Shown: positions 48,665-62,564 of the stretch, piece by piece
Position numbering within the stretch: the first letter of the stretch is position 1
Layout of the letters: each line of letters begins with the position of its first letter
Assembly: GCA_013433145.1 (NCBI GenBank)
Contig: CM024175.1
Location: forward strand, 4,324,516 to 4,388,515
Source: Ascaris suum
Taxonomy: Eukaryota; Nematoda; Chromadorea; Rhabditida; Ascarididae
Length of the DNA stretch: 64,000 nt
Reading direction: 5' to 3'
Program-made: the position numbers and the translations under genes
Notes under the pieces: generated by a model
The model's database searches: none
Told to the model about the DNA's origin: nothing
What the model saw: only the letters and a program-made list of their open reading frames with translations

Positions 48665-51600
48665 CGCTGACGCCTCGTACCAGGTGACGACCATATCCCA
48701 AACCGGGAGACTCTGACAGGAAAAGTTAGGAAAGTGTAGTTTTTCCTTCAAATGTCGAATTCAAAATGAAGGATCGAGATGAAAAACTTTCGGTTGGACG
48801 GCATTCCTATCCACAATATCTTTGTTTTGTTTCTCAGACAGTAACGTTTACGACAATTGCAAGCGGAGTGGCAGCGATTATAGTGAGATGAGGTGGCTTG
48901 TGAGTATAATAAGGAAGCGGTGTGCAGTTAAAATTCGATTTTTCGTTACGAAAATGGCGTGCTCTAAGAGGACAAAGCACAGATTGGTTCAGTTGCAAGT
49001 GAAATAATTTCGATGACTGCTGTAAATCATATTGAGATAGACGTAACCCTTGTCGGGAACTTCTTTGAGAACGGTTGAAAGAAAAATTTCGAGGCATCAG
49101 AGCGAGGTCAAGATCTCTGCTGAAGAGCAGGAGAAGTAGGTGATGGTGAATTATTCGAGCGCAAGCATGCGGTTGCAGGGCTGAGCAATACATTCCGAAT
49201 GGGTACATCCGATTAGGGATTTGGTCTTTTAAATTACCGCCAACTTGTCGCTTAGCTAATTTACTATTGTTAGAAATTAGGTTTTTGTATATCAGTTTCC
49301 TAATACCTATTGGCTCTTGCCTCTACCTACTAGTGTATAACTATAATCATACCACCTCTCAAATTTATCATATGGATTTTTCCAAACTCTTGCTCAGTTC
49401 AGAGCCCGTTCTAGCTGAGAGCATACCAGTTCAGAGGTTTACAGAGCTCGACCTCCTCCTCTCTAAGCTTTTAGCCGCCTCTCTCACACACGTGAGCTAA
49501 CTTCTACAAATCGGAATGCGTGTTTCGATAAGAGAAAGAGACCTCGTCCTATTCCTGCGTTCCTCTTGCAAATCACGTAAGACCCCGCCTTCGTCAGTTT
49601 GCTACGATCGAATAAGCTAAGGGGTGTGCAAGGGAAAAAACCGTTGGTTGAGAAGGAGGCCATGAATACAAGGTACAAGAAAGTAGCCAGCCCCCTCACA
49701 TGATAGGCGCGGAGAAAAGACGATGGGAGAGTGCATTCACCCGTCCTATTTTCTCATTTCGCTTCTGTTGGTCTTAATTAAAGGCCATCGTACAGGTGGC
49801 CAAACGCCCAGGTGATAGTGTGCTATTCTTACAGAGGTTTGCAGGGAAGCGAACAAAAGTCCACAGAGGTGGCTTCACGAATTCAGGAGCAAGAGCCTCA
49901 GTGGGGCTCGTGGCCTGCAAGGGAGGGAGAAGGAAGGAGGAGTCCGAAGAGAGGCGCCGCTGAAGAGTAACATTCGCTCAGCTGTAAGAGCGACTAGTCT
50001 CTAAAGAGTAAAGCCCAATGTCATTGTAATTTTGCGACGACAAGTGCATAAAAGTAGTGCATGCGCAGAAATAATTTAGTAACTACTCTTCATAGTAGGA
50101 AAATACACGCTGCAATTTTTCACTAAATGCGCTTTTGAAATTGCGGACCTGAATTTAGAGATCTTTTGTGATTTACAATCCCAACCTTTCATATAGCTTT
50201 AGTCCCGGAGTTCTTTTTGCAACTCCGAATTCATTTTTTACAAGTCTGTTGCATCGTTTCTGCGCTGTTGTTCGAACTCGAAAGCAAAAGACGCGTGAAG
50301 TGCTATATTTGGTGGAGATAATGTAAGAAACAATTCCGACCTCCTATCCGACCTGCAGTCATACAATTCACACTGATCCATCGTAATCGTAAGAAGTCAG
50401 ATGTTCAACTGTGCTAAAAGAAAGTTTATACTGGTGAAATTATCATTCTAAATGCGCCGATTCATAGAAAAACGAGTGTTTCGGACAAGACCTAGATGTG
50501 TGCCACGACCATTTAAAGCACAAGACCGCCATTCTGCACGCATTCTTTTGCTTCAATAATTTTGAGTTCTGACGATCAGAATTTTCAGCTCCTCTTAAAG
50601 TTCACCTTATTAAACCGACAATGATATGTGGCATCGGTGACCGCTGTTTAGATTACATTAATGAGCACTCTATCTTTCTATGCTCACTGTGTATTTATTC
50701 ATTTTGTATCGAATATGCTCAAGAGCTGTTGTGAGGGACAATTTTGTGCTGTTGTTAAAGAACTTAGGTTGCACGGATGAGAAAACACGTGCAGATAGGA
50801 AGGCAAAGGGTAAATTTTTTCAATAAACAATAGTTCAAATTCATTATTTTTTGTTGACTGCAGATGGCGTACAAAAGAACAGCATCAAAAACCATTGAAT
50901 CTCATTTTAATCCATTCCGTCGATATGGAACTGCACGTCCGTCTCGCCCTCCTTAGAAAGCCAACTGCAATTTGTATGGAAGAATACTGCTAATTACTTG
51001 GTTTCTTCAACAATTCGCCTAAACAAATAAATTGCTTGGTAACACAGGTCGAGACTTCGTTCCCATTTCGATCAATCGTTTGCCAATCTTCCACAGGTGC
51101 GAACGGTACTTCAAATTCATTTTCCAACTGCACAAGTGGTTTTGCTGGACAGTGGCTTTACGCTCAGCAACAGTAACCCTGCCGCTGCTTCAGTTCGCAT
51201 TCGTCACTTGCAGTACGACATACATCCGCTCCTTTGCTTACTTCCGGCTCGATCAACACTGATCCCAGGCTACCTTATGAATGCATCTATGCATTACCAC
51301 CTGGGATCCCATCAAAATCACATACGCGTAGAGCTCTTTTTTTTGACCAGTGGTTGAATTATACCAAACTGCTGTCATACAGAAACGAGTTAGAGAGATA
51401 CTGGAACTGACGAGGACCGCACAATTTCCCAGTTTTATATTATTCATGCTCCTCTTATGTTTCTGGACCGCGACCACGATGCACCTCACTTTCTTGGGAT
51501 CTGACAGGAAAGATCGCACCACTTCTTGAAGCATATGATATTTCATGTCTCCTGCTCAATGTCTTCCTCTTCGTATCGCGAGCCAGAGGTCCCCTTTGGT

Positions 51601-54600
51601 GCACTTCTCATTTGCCTTGTCCTGGTGATATTGATCTTCAGACTGGTCTTCCCATTCTTTTGTTCCCGCTTCGCCAGCATGCGATGCGGTTCCTCCAGCA
51701 ACTCCGCTAAGTGCATAATAATATGAGCAGTGTTGAAATAAAAAAATATGCTGGCTTAACATGGGATATCTTTCTATCCCACGCTAGCCTTTGCATAGCG
51801 CTATTCGAGGTGAGCGTTCATTTTGCATAGTTATTCATTTCAGCTGGGTTTTTTGAGCAAAGGCGACGATTGAGATTTGATGCTAACGTAATCTGTGCAT
51901 CCCTTCCTTTCTTCATTATCCCCTCCGTTCTGTCCACGGTCTTGTTGCCAGTTTTTGCTTACGTTGCCGGTTGTCGGTTGGTAATTGGCATTAAGCTATT
52001 TTAACGTTCGTTTCCGAAAAGGTTTGCTCCTGCAAAAGACTCCTGCAAAAGACATTTTGTTTCCTTTCTGAGGTTTTGTTATTTAATTTCTTGCTGTTGC
52101 CGAAGATCACATAAAGTCTCATTCTTCGTTAAGCCGTGAATGTTGCTTTTTGTTGCAATGCGTGCATTATGAAGCTTTTCAGCAAGCTTAAGCATGCCAG
52201 CTTAAAAGATCCTGGACACACATAAGCGTCGACGTTAGCAACTCTTCCTTGCACAGAGAAGGCACTTTGATGTACCACAAAGATGACAACAGCGGCACTG
52301 TATTAGCGGATAAACACTGTTCGCTTTGTAAACGGCAGCAGAAGGAGTCGATAGTTGCCCTGAACCGTAACAAATATGTAGCTGTATAGACTAGTTCAGC
52401 CATGCTGGTTTTAATTCGCTTACCGTCTGAAGAATTTGCCTTCGTTCCTGTTATGATTATTGAAATGAGTAGGCCACTACGCTATGCGTGCCATCGTGAC
52501 CTGTCGTTTTGTTGTTGATGTCCACAGAGTGCTTTTAAAGCAGCTGTGCAGTTCGTCCTGCTAAGTCGATTCATTCAAGTTGCCGACGTTTTCGTATTTC
52601 CTCTAAGCAGCCCTAACGGCCCAGTTTTATCTTCATGTTATCAGCCTTCTTTTCCAAGCGTATGTGAGATGAATCGACATAGACGAGACCGAGCGCGTCC
52701 GATGTCAATCTCAAAATAACTGGCCCTCCAAATTCTATTGTTTGATTATAAATGGAATGTTTTAGTTCGTTTTAGCGTGATGGTTTTGTGTCGGATTTGC
52801 TAGAGCGCTACAGCACGATGTGTACGAAGTGGGGGTTCTCGCCCCGAAAGGTATCAACCCTGCTCTGCCGTTCCCAACGATGCTCACGATTTTTTGTGTT
52901 CGCTTATGTTGTTACTGCGATTGCCGAAGTGCCTTCTCTGTGACTGAAGATGTATGCTCGGAAGTTCACTGCTTCGTCTAATTAGAGCCACGGGTCGCGG
53001 TGCTTCTGTTTATTTTACACTTTATTGCTCTTAAATTTGCTTTTGCAATATTGTAAAATTATTTGTGTTCGTTTGCCCTACCGAACTTAGCCATGCAGTC
53101 TTTTCGTCATTTGGCATAAAGCTTATTCCATCACCATTGGTCTGCATACATCCAGGCCTTCGTTCACACCTCTAACAATCTCGCTGCTTAGTCTGCTGGG
53201 TCGGAATAAAATGCCGTTTACAAGCCATCAGCAAAAGAAATTGCTTTTTCAATACACTTTAACAAAGAACTTCAGAAAAAGTGACTTTGAAAATGCGTGG
53301 CAATATATGGCAAGCCAATACTCTAAGAAACGCCCTGATATTGGCACACTGAAGACACCGCTTCATTTTTTTCTCCTTGCGAAATAACAAGCTAATAGCT
53401 CTTTTCGTTGCTTGTCCGTCATTGACGGCGTTGTGTAATTATTGCCAGGGTGTATATGAATAGTCGTCAAGAAACATGCCGTCAGTAGGTCCCTCTTGTC
53501 AGATACAGGTGCATGCACTCCATCTAGCTGGATTATCACGACTAGTCGAAAATCCGGCAAAAAGTGCGAACAGCACTCTCTCCTAGAAACGCTCCCAGCA
53601 GCTACGACATGCCTGGCCAATGCTGCAGTAGTTAGCATTTTCGATTTGCAGCGTCATTGCATCGAAACGCAATTGGTTTCAGTGCACCTTTGACTAGAAA
53701 CTTATTACTCCTGCGTCTGTTGAGGGCTCAATTCTGACAGCTAGTGCTAGCAGCAAGTCTCTATTCGTACTCTCGAAGCACTTGCCAAACTGAGCTCTAC
53801 TGTCAGTGCTATCTTTTGTCTATCTGCGGCTGCCCCAAGCAGCCTTTCAATTGGGTCTGCTCTAGGCTGTATTTTCCTGAAACAGGTCGATCATTAGCAC
53901 AACTTGGAATGCGCAATTCGCACCAGCGCCTCTGGCACGCCTCTCTGCTTCTGCAAAAGGCGTAAACGTCCCTTCCCCAGCGCATCGCTCTCATTATTCT
54001 TCCCTCTTCGAGTATGAAGGCTTCCGTTTCGAATCCTCCCTCTGATCATCGGTCCAGATAGCAATACTGGCACTTGGCGTTATCATTGCTGCCAGTGTGT
54101 TTGTACAAACTTTTGTCCACCTCATATTTCAAGACGTGAAACGGTGTACCAAAAGTTTCGGTACTCTTCTTCGATAGCAATTTGTGCAGAGATGTGAGGC
54201 ATTATCCTGAATTCCATCAAAGTGGAGATGCTCAGCTTTGAGGTACCCTTTTGAAAAGCCCAAAATGCCACGCGTTTACCACGGTAACATCTGAAAGGTG
54301 GCAGGCGTGTTGAAATTGCCACTTGCGTCAATGTATACAGCGTAAATAGAATAAGCGCCTAAAAGTATCACATAAATACGCATGGCCACGTGCTAAGGCG
54401 ACATGTTTCTGTTGCACCTCTGGCAACTTCTCCACAATTTGTGACTCGTTATCGTGTAGTCGAGTGGTTTTTGCCCATAACGATGTGGGTTTCTGGGCAG
54501 ACGCCTATCTAGCGATTTCTCCTAAGCGTCGATTAGCACCACCTTGTTCGCACTGCTTGACGAGTAAGAAATAAGCTGGGAATTTTCCTCCTATGGCGCG

Positions 54601-54900
54601 GCACCAACATATTCTGCGAGTGCTTGTTTGTTCTTTTTTCTTTTTTCTTTTTTTTTTTTTCAAAGAAGCGGTGTTTTTCTAGCAAAGTGATTTTCTGCAA
54701 AGCGTTCATCTGTAAACAATGACGCTACGAATCACTTCCGAGTACAAAAATGCGGGAATCCCATCAACAGCTTGGAACACCCATCATTTCAAAAAGCTTC
54801 TTTTCGACGTTTCTATGCTCGAAAATCCCATTTGTGAAGTATTTTGGTGAGCAGCTCTGAAATTGCCTCACAGAGGTGTTGAAGAATATTCTCGTCTTCT
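48665..54900. other. Long stretch without a recognisable gene
   Basis: Several open frames of 60-100 codons occur on both strands (for example 51.25-51.76 and 53.36-53.64 kb), none with a familiar motif or clear splice sites. A CTCCTGCAAAAGA unit is duplicated at about 52027-52052. A pyrimidine tract lies at 54630-54662. Confidence 0.4.
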
Positions 54901-54972
54901 TATTATGATTTTATTTTATAAAGAGGAATTATTCTCGGCACAACGACTCGTGAGAACCCCACCTGTGAAGTT

Positions 54973-55470
54973 TAGCTGCGGCATGCGCATCTCTGCGGCA
55001 AATTCGTGACCGGGATCAAGCAGCTGTCCCCCCATGATGTGCTTTTGCAAAAATATCATAATCAGCATTTCCTTGCCTCGAAATATCCATTCATGAAATG
55101 TGACGGTTACATGAGCATTCCTAGGAGCCCTGTGAATGGCAACACACCATCTCATCCAGGAATTTGCTTCTTTACAACAGGCAACCCTGATCAAGGAAGC
55201 AGTCCCTGTCAAATCTCCCATAGCGTCGTCAAGACGGTTTGGTACACCGGAAATCATGGAAAAATAACTTCGGCGGTGGCAAAGCTCGATCTCGATATTT
55301 TCAATCAAACAAACTGCTGGGAGGAAGATGCGGTCACACACTGGCAGGATCGACGAATGACATGCCGTTTTTGGAACATCGGGGCGGGTGTGAAAACCAG
55401 CACCGATCATATGAATTCAGTGGAGGGGTACAGCGTATCTCGACAGTCAAATACGATGATACAGGAACAA
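54973..55470 (+). CDS. Possible hypothetical exon, Cys-containing (low confidence)
   Basis: An open frame of about 165 codons starting just after a TTTAG acceptor-like site and ending at a plausible GAACAA|GTAAGC donor. The peptide has seven or more cysteines (KCDGYM, GICFF, SPCQIS, QTNCWEE, MTCRFW), potential N-glycosylation sites and few long hydrophobic runs, as in a secreted protein. The minus strand (54916-55410) and another plus frame (55239-55601) are also unusually open here, so the frame may simply reflect base composition. No family is recognised and no flanking exons were found. Confidence 0.22.
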
Positions 55471-55604
55471 GTAAGCATGTGGAATATCTGCATCATTTGT
55501 TTGATTGCAAAGGAAAAAAAAAGCTGAAAGAGGAAACTAACATAGCATCCTGCGAATGCAAATTACATAATAGAAGGACGGTGACTGCTTTTCTTAATTA
55601 ACTA

Positions 55605-58600
55605 AAGGTTGGCAGCATGTCCGAGAAAATCGTTCGAATGAATGCGCATGGAAATTGCGACGTTGTCTAATCAAAGTCGGATTCAGCAAACATTACTACG
55701 GTTCACAGGTTCTATGTCGGTATAAACTGTCGAAGAATATTGCGAAATTCAGTAGCCTGTGCATAAGTCCTTCGTATCCGTCAAATCCCTCATGTCGCAA
55801 GAGTCGTAAGAAAACAGGGATGCACCCCCCCAACATCTCAAACTTGGGTGATTACACGTTCAAAGTATGTTCCAGCAATAATCTGAAGCACCATCACGAA
55901 CTATGACAATACGTGTGAACATTGTGAGTCAAAACAATTGACGAGATCAATCTAGCATGAAAACCAAACTCGTTACGGAACTCTGTGGAAATTTTTTCAT
56001 ACCACTAACATTATCCTGAGACTATCACACAATAAGAAGAGATCAAAAACTGAACCGTAGCCAACGGACAATGAGAAGTTGCACATCGAGGCTGGAGCCA
56101 AGCTATCACAGCATTGTAACCTTGTCAGCGCTTGACGTTTCAAAACATCTTCTTGAATTTTCCATCCGCAACAGCCCACAATCGACCTCCGTTTTTCCCG
56201 ACAACTCTCGTGCGTACATAGAGTATCGTTTGTTCCGCTGTCTAAAGAACAAATTGTTCAACTGTGTTGTACGATTTTTTTTGGAAGACATTTTTCTCAC
56301 ACTCACTGCGCTTTGTTCAGGTGTTTTCGTGTGCCGAGGTAGAACAGCTGTTATAGGTTTGTTGTCTGAAGTAACCTGTGATGAGCTCCACTGTACATGG
56401 GGTACTGCAGTACGCTTCTCTACTCCTCCCCTCCCCTCTCCCAAGAGATTCCCCACTCGCTCCTAGTTCCAATATCCTGGAAGCGTGTGACAAGTCCGTC
56501 TTGACGTGACTACGGAGTCAACAGGGGTCAAAAGCGACCGCGGCTACGCTATGTCCCCATCGGCTCCAGCGAGCGTGTTTGTCGGCTATCGGGGCAGTCA
56601 AGAAAGTTGCTACCAGACTAGTTTCACATATTGCAAAAAGTCCCATGAAGAAAGTAACTGTAACAGCATTATCGGATAATTATTGCCGTGGTACTAAAAA
56701 GAAAAGTCTAAATGCGATAAAGCATAGTTAGCGTGAAAAGTGAGGAATGCGGAAACGCGTAAAAGATGGATGGTTCGTCGTTTAAAATAACTTTTCGCAT
56801 TCTACGGCAAGAAACCGACCACGCACCAACTGTTTGCAATCAACTGTAAAGAGTGAATTGCAAAACCGGAAAGACGCGATGTGAAATGGTGCATCTAAAA
56901 GTTTGAGAGTAAGTTTCAGCCACAAATTCTGCCTTAAAGTTCTCCTTAAAGTTCTCCTACGCATGACGTCTCTCCTAATACATATCGGTGTACCCTTACC
57001 TTACTGTATGTCGATTCTGAAACCGGCTTTTTTTCAACACTGGCTAGAATGCCCCTGTTCGGAAAAGTTGCAAGAAAATCAATCTCGGGGATTCTAAGCA
57101 ATTAGGTGTGATGCGTCAAATGTGCCACGCAACAAGTGAGGAGTGATCGACTGGGCAGCAACGATGGGTATAAAGTTTGAATTGCCGAGATGAAGACGCT
57201 GCAACCTCCTCTGAAGTAGCTGAGGCAATCTTAAAATACCTTTTCCTTCTAGTGAGCTATGTATGTTTTAGTGTTCCTGTCATTAAAAAAATACTGACAG
57301 AACTTGAAAACGCACTGCACTTTCTTCGCCAAAGGCTATCATTAACTGTAGCCTCTTAAATAACAAACGCACGCTGAGTCCATTGCATGATAAGCGAAGT
57401 AATCCAGACCTCGATCGGCGACGAATGCATGTTGCGATTTTTGATAATTGCTACTCACACTAGTTACACATGACATTCAGCATTCGATAAATGTACAGAA
57501 TTAACGCTGAACTCTATAATGCATTGCGCGAGCAAGCATTTTCACTTACTACTCGGCGTTTCGTGATGCATTTTTCCATTATGTGCACCGTTCTGACACA
57601 TTTGTTTTGTCCGTATCGCTGATGTAAAACCGAGAATTTCAAAAGTGCTCAAACTGTCGCCAGTCTTCGCCACTGGGTGTTCTCAGTCGCGAAAATGGCT
57701 AGAGCGGTGTTTTTTTTTTTGTTTATTTATAAATTCTTTGCATTTTGTAGTGCATTTTGGAGTCATCGGCGGCGCCAGTTTATCCACACTGTTCTGAGTG
57801 TTCACACTGTCGCCAAAGCGCAACAATAGAGGATATTGGTGACGTCGATGCATCCGTATTCATCCGTTGAATGTATCATGTTATTAGAAATTAAGGCTCC
57901 CCTACCTGCTCTTAATAGCATCTCAACTCTCCAAAGCTTTAAAAGTGTCCTATAAGAGTAGTCATTTGTTGCGATGTGGCTGCGGAAATGCTGAAGAATG
58001 AGTTCGAGTTGCCACTAGAGTTGATGAGAATTGAAAATGCTAGATAGCGCATGAATAATTCGGTTGTGAAGTGCCGATGTCAGGGTCAGTTTTTTCCTTG
58101 CAATTTTGCAAATAAGCTTTGCAAAGTGCATTGGAGACGACGTTTTGCTTCTGCGGGAGCTGAAAAGCCGTTGGCAGATTAGCTCATCACCTTAATCTCT
58201 TATAACCTGATTGGAAGTGATAGAAGAATATTTTCCCAGAACTCGCATTTATTTCATTTCTCATTAACGAATGATTGTTAGCAATAACGAAGTGTGATGT
58301 AGTTGAATCTCTTCGAGTGTTAGATTTGTTTACAGTTACGTTCTTTCCAATCACCTTCTTGCAAACGCTCCAACTCTTCTCAGCAAAAAAGTTGTGGTCA
58401 ACTTCTTGAATGACAGCTACGACGATATCAACAACTACCTCGCTAGTATCAGCTGATATGGCATACTTATTGCATGCACGCGGATTGATGGTTCTTTTCC
58501 AGATATTTGCTATTGTACATGCTACAGTGGAAACCATTATTCCTAAAACGGCACGGCGTAATGAAATGAATCTAAATTGCACGCATTTTCTCAGAACTGC

Positions 58601-59030
58601 TTATAATACAAACGAAGCAGTACAACTGTTCGGCTCAGCAGGGATTCGACAGCAGGTGAATCGGGTCGGCTGATTCGGCTTGGAAGCTGCATCGGCTCGG
58701 CGGCTGATGAATCGGTTGACCAGTTGTTGCTTCAGCTTTGAAGCGGTGGCATTGGCAACAGTCCAGCAGCATTGCTTAGGAGATAGCAATTTTCTGATTC
58801 TTAAAGTATAGTGGAAAAAATTTAAGTGCCCGCAGTTCACTTATCATCTGCACAGTAGCATCTATTTATATAGCTCGATGAATAGCGGGAACATGTGCAG
58901 TTTGTTTTCCTTGGTAACTTATAAGTTCATGCTGGAATGTTTTCACTATGCAAACTTTATTTGTACGTAGCTCATCGCGTTAGCGATGCACGGCAATGAA
59001 TATGTCACAAGCAAAATGTAGTGATTGATG
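55605..59030. other. Non-coding stretch, no gene recognised
   Basis: Opposing open frames at 56.07-56.47 kb overlap on both strands without splice context. CTTAAAGTTCTC is tandemly duplicated at about 56932-56957. The minus-strand frame 58.19-58.58 kb has no familiar motif. Confidence 0.45.
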
Positions 59031-59032
59031 GC

Positions 59033-59276
59033 CGTGACGTTGAGGAGAACCGAGCGTAAGCAGAAGGCAGGAGCCGATAACGGTCTGTTGATGCATATAT
59101 GCGAGAGCACAGACGAAACAGAAGTAGTGCTTAGGCGTGCACCACGGCCCCAAACACGAGCAGAACCAAACATATAGACAGAGGCCCAAGTCGGAGTTAT
59201 AGAGGCCCAGATGTCTCCTGGGAAGGCATAAGAACACCTAAGTCGATTGATGACATTATGTGGTGAACAATAAACG
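59033..59276 (-). repeat. ~245-bp dispersed repeat, copy 3 (reverse)
   Basis: Same family as 8878-9124 and 28439-28679, sharing AGGCAGGAGCCGATAAC, ATATGCGAGAGCACA, TGACATTAT and GAACAATAAACG blocks. GTGACGT near the left edge and ACGTCAC just beyond the right edge (59284-59290) could be short inverted termini, but the other copies do not clearly keep them. Confidence 0.75.
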
Positions 59277-60054
59277 TGAATTGACGTCACAACCATGTTT
59301 GCTCTTCGGTTCACACACGATACAAAAGATGCAAAAGTTTTTTGTATTGTCATTTTGAAAGAGTTCTTTGGAACTCCTTCACTGGAGAGTAAAAGATAGT
59401 GAATGAAATTCTTCAAGACCATTCAGAAAGAGGGGAAAAATGAGTGAGATCGCCAATTAACAATCTATGGTCTTCAAGTTGCCGCTCTTTAGCTCCCAAT
59501 TGCTTCCACTTTGTGGCTGCTGGCGCTTTTCGACCCTTTTTTTTAAGTTACCAAAACCGTTTCAGAATGAAAGACAAACAACTCCACTGTCGGGACCAAA
59601 GGAATCTTCGCTGCTGAATGGAGATGAAAGTTTTTTCATTTAACAAGGAATGGTGAAGGGATGAGCGTCGGCTATGGCCATGCAAGGATACGGCCGGCAA
59701 CACACCGTCCGTGCTTCTCAACCCCAGTTGGTCTGATTTCGGTAGGTTGATGTGGATTCAGAGAGTAGAGTACGTGCTTCAAAAAAAATCACTTCGAAGA
59801 CAATAGCTTGATTTTCATAAAGGAGAAAATAGCAAATACAACTGCTTTGGAAGAAACTATATTGTGCGTTGTTTCGCAATAAGTCCCGATATGAAAATCC
59901 TTCATCTAACGACAAAAACATCGAGGAATTTTCCGCTCATGTTGGAAACAAAATTTGTGATGAAAGTTTCTGGACCGAGAAGGGCAAATACAACAGGGTA
60001 ACTGTCTTGTCGCTTGAATATTTGCTGTAGTCGGGGCGAGGAAGATATGTGATT

Positions 60055-60165
60055 AAGGCAGGCAAGGTGACATGCTCCGGAAACGATGAATTGAAACTGA
60101 TAAATGGGCAAGCGATGCACTGTAATCAATGAATGAATGAATGGAGAGAAGGTGGACACCGAGCG
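60055..60165 (+). repeat. Diverged direct repeat, left copy
   Basis: Shares AAGGCAGGCAAGGTGAC, a CCGGAAA..TGA.TT.AAACTG block and a GGAGAGA.G..GGACAC block with 61690-61800. Overall identity looks moderate. The pair brackets the front part of the BEL/Pao gag remnant. Confidence 0.55.
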
Positions 60166-60764
60166 ATTAAATGGGAAAACGTTAAAAGCTTTCGCCTTTT
60201 TTTCCTTATATCACTGCAGTCACTTCGTGCTTTTGCACTCGCACCTTCCGAATTTCCTGGACCGGTGGTTTGTTTATCCCGGGACGGCACTACTGTAGCT
60301 TCGGAACTTCTGAGTCGACATCTTAACTGTACCATATTTCACTATGACCTAAGCAATTCAGCAGGCCATAGCTTCGAAACACGCGCGAGGCAACATATTC
60401 TGGTGGCTCTGGCTTTGATTACGCGGCCTTTTCCAGAAAGATCTTCTACCCGCTGCAGGGAGAGAATTCGAAAAGGTGCCGGAGACGCACAGATTCGCAA
60501 AGAGTGAACCAATAGACGCGATCAGTTTCTTGCTCGACACGAGGACCGGTGTATTGACTTGCTTGCTTTCTCGAACGGTAGTCCATTGAACTTCTTAATA
60601 CTTCACAAGAGAGAGGATTTCTTCATACGTCAGAACTGCTAGCGCTGAGCTGGTGACTGTAATGCGAATACTCAGGAACTAGAACACGCCATTCAGGGAT
60701 TGACGTATGTATCATCGAATTAGGCCAACGGATTTCCAATGGTGTGGTTCTTCCCAGCGTGGAC

Positions 60765-62560
60765 TGAAAACGTTTGATGGTGACTCATCTTTTGGGATTG
60801 GTTGGAGCAATCGATTGCCAGTCAGCCACTTTTGATTTGCAGAAATTGACGTATTTGAGAAACTGTCTGACCGCGTCTGCAGCCACGTGGATTACGCGTT
60901 TTTATCCGTCGGTCCCAACCTTGCAATGCAGTAGTCGGAGCACTAAAACGGAAATATAGGGTGGATCTCATAAACCATGCAGAATGATCAGCTTCGTCTC
61001 GAACTCAGCATTTTCGTTAGCAATTCGATCTGAGCATGCGCAACAAGGATGGCATTTATCAGATTCGTGAGGGGAAATTCAACCAGGATGTCGGGAGAGC
61101 AGAAGAAGTTGAGTGATATTTTGAGCTATGGCAAGTGAGAAGACAGTGCGCCGACTACAAGAAGCAAACAAAGCACGAGCACGAGAACAAAAGGAACGAG
61201 TTCATCAAGGTGATGCGCAAATGTGGGTGGAATCGTCCATCAGCTCAACCTCTCCACCGCTGAGCGCAACGGAACTCATCCACTTTTCTCGGATACTGCC
61301 GGCAAAAGCGGAATGGTGACTAACCAACACTCTAAACAGGACAGTAGTCAAGGCGCTCAAACGATTACGCGACCAGCAACGGCCTTTCCATGCAGTCAAC
61401 TCCACGGCGAGCTGTGTATGCCAAGTGGCGGAGATACCGAAGTACGCAGCGAGCTCACGAAGAACTCAGAAACTCAATATCTGGAGCAGATACGAGAAAT
61501 CATGGAAGAGGAACTCGTTTCTGGATCAGCTGGTGGAAGAGCGAGAGGTATTCCACGAAGTGGCCTTCGTGCTCATCCATCAATCTGAAGTCGCCCAAGT
61601 AGGAAGGCGAGTGCTATTCAGCAGCAAGTATCCGCCGTTCCATTCAGTCTGTTGCTGCCAGGAAATATCGCGGAAGCTAGGGAAGATGCATCATTGAGGC
61701 AGGCAGGGTGACGAGTGCCGGAAGTGGTGAGTTAAAACTGGATGAATGGACGAGTGAGGCCCTGTAACCAAAATGGAGAGACGACGGACACGAAGTGAAT
61801 GAATGAAAAAACTTTAGAAACTTTCACATTTCACACTTTGTCTCCATATCGTCAGTATTTCACACCCGTATAAGTGTGTTTGCTTGATATCTCATAAAGT
61901 ATTCATATACGATGAACTTCAACGCCTCCCGGGAGCGACCGGTGCGAATTTGCGCGATACTGCTCACCAAATGGATCGCATCCTTGAGCTTCTTCGACAT
62001 CAAGGGGAACCAACCAATGCCCTTCGCTTGTTACGCACCATTAAGAAGAAACTTCCGCAGTCTGTTATTGAGGAGTGCACTCGAATATCGCATTCGCGAT
62101 CGCATATCGAAACAGTGCTTAAGCACTTAAGTTACCTGGTCATTTCTTTGAGAACACTGTCCGCGTCTGCCTGAGGCAGCGTCCTATCATCGTACCAAAT
62201 TTTTCAATGCGAAAGGAAACGCTTCACTCAATGCCGTCGCGTTCACAGGCATAGGGTCAAAAAAGCATACCAACCAATCGCTCAGTTGCCTGAATCAGAA
62301 GATGGATCGTGGGAGACCTTTCTTCAAACGCGAAAACCATAGGCCACACGAATGTCGCAAGGTCTCTTCAGCGGAGGTGCGCATGCGAATCATCACTGAG
62401 GAGAAATTGTTTCCTTTGCTTGAAACCAGGGCATCGTTCTGCTGCATTCCGTGTTAGGCGATGCTTTAAAAGCAACCGAAAGCATTCTCCGGCAATTTGT
62501 AACTGCAAACCGCCTGTCCACAATCTGCTCCGAACGAACATATCAACACAACTGCCCAAG
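60765..62560 (+). pseudogene. BEL/Pao-type LTR retrotransposon gag remnant
   Basis: Three gag pieces occur in order, each in shifting frames. At 60770-60900, FDGDSS, FWDWLEQSIASQPL and LQKLTYLRNCLTASAATWI match the core (FDG...FW..F...I...P....KF.YL...L.G.A). At 61880-62090, HKVFIYDELQRLP, QMDRILELLRHQGE and IKKKLPQSVIEE match the downstream helical part. At 62320-62520, HRPHECRKVSSAE is followed by CFLCLKPGHRSAAF and CFKSNRKHSPAIC, the zinc-knuckle array. Two knuckle cysteines read as Phe and Ser. Stops and frame changes are frequent. About 0.9 kb between the first two pieces is not gag-like and may be an insertion. No protease, RT, integrase or LTR was found. Confidence 0.65.
61690..61800 (+). 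repeat. Diverged direct repeat, right copy
   Basis: Partner of 60055-60165. It lies inside the non-gag segment that splits the gag remnant, so it may belong to an inserted element. Confidence 0.55.
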
Positions 62561-62564
62561 CAGC

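Noticed and set aside
48601..48700. Possible tRNA gene near CAGCTCGGTCTGGCGCGCT
   Set aside because: No cloverleaf with acceptor and T-arm pairing could be drawn; better explained as part of the dispersed repeat.
50869..50959. ATG directly after a CTGCAG acceptor with about 30 codons
   Set aside because: Too short, no upstream exon found, and no peptide-precursor features such as repeated dibasic cleavage sites.
51253..51762. Two adjacent minus-strand open frames, one hydrophilic and acidic
   Set aside because: No recognisable family, no splice signals or clear start; the plus strand is equally open. Left as unassigned.
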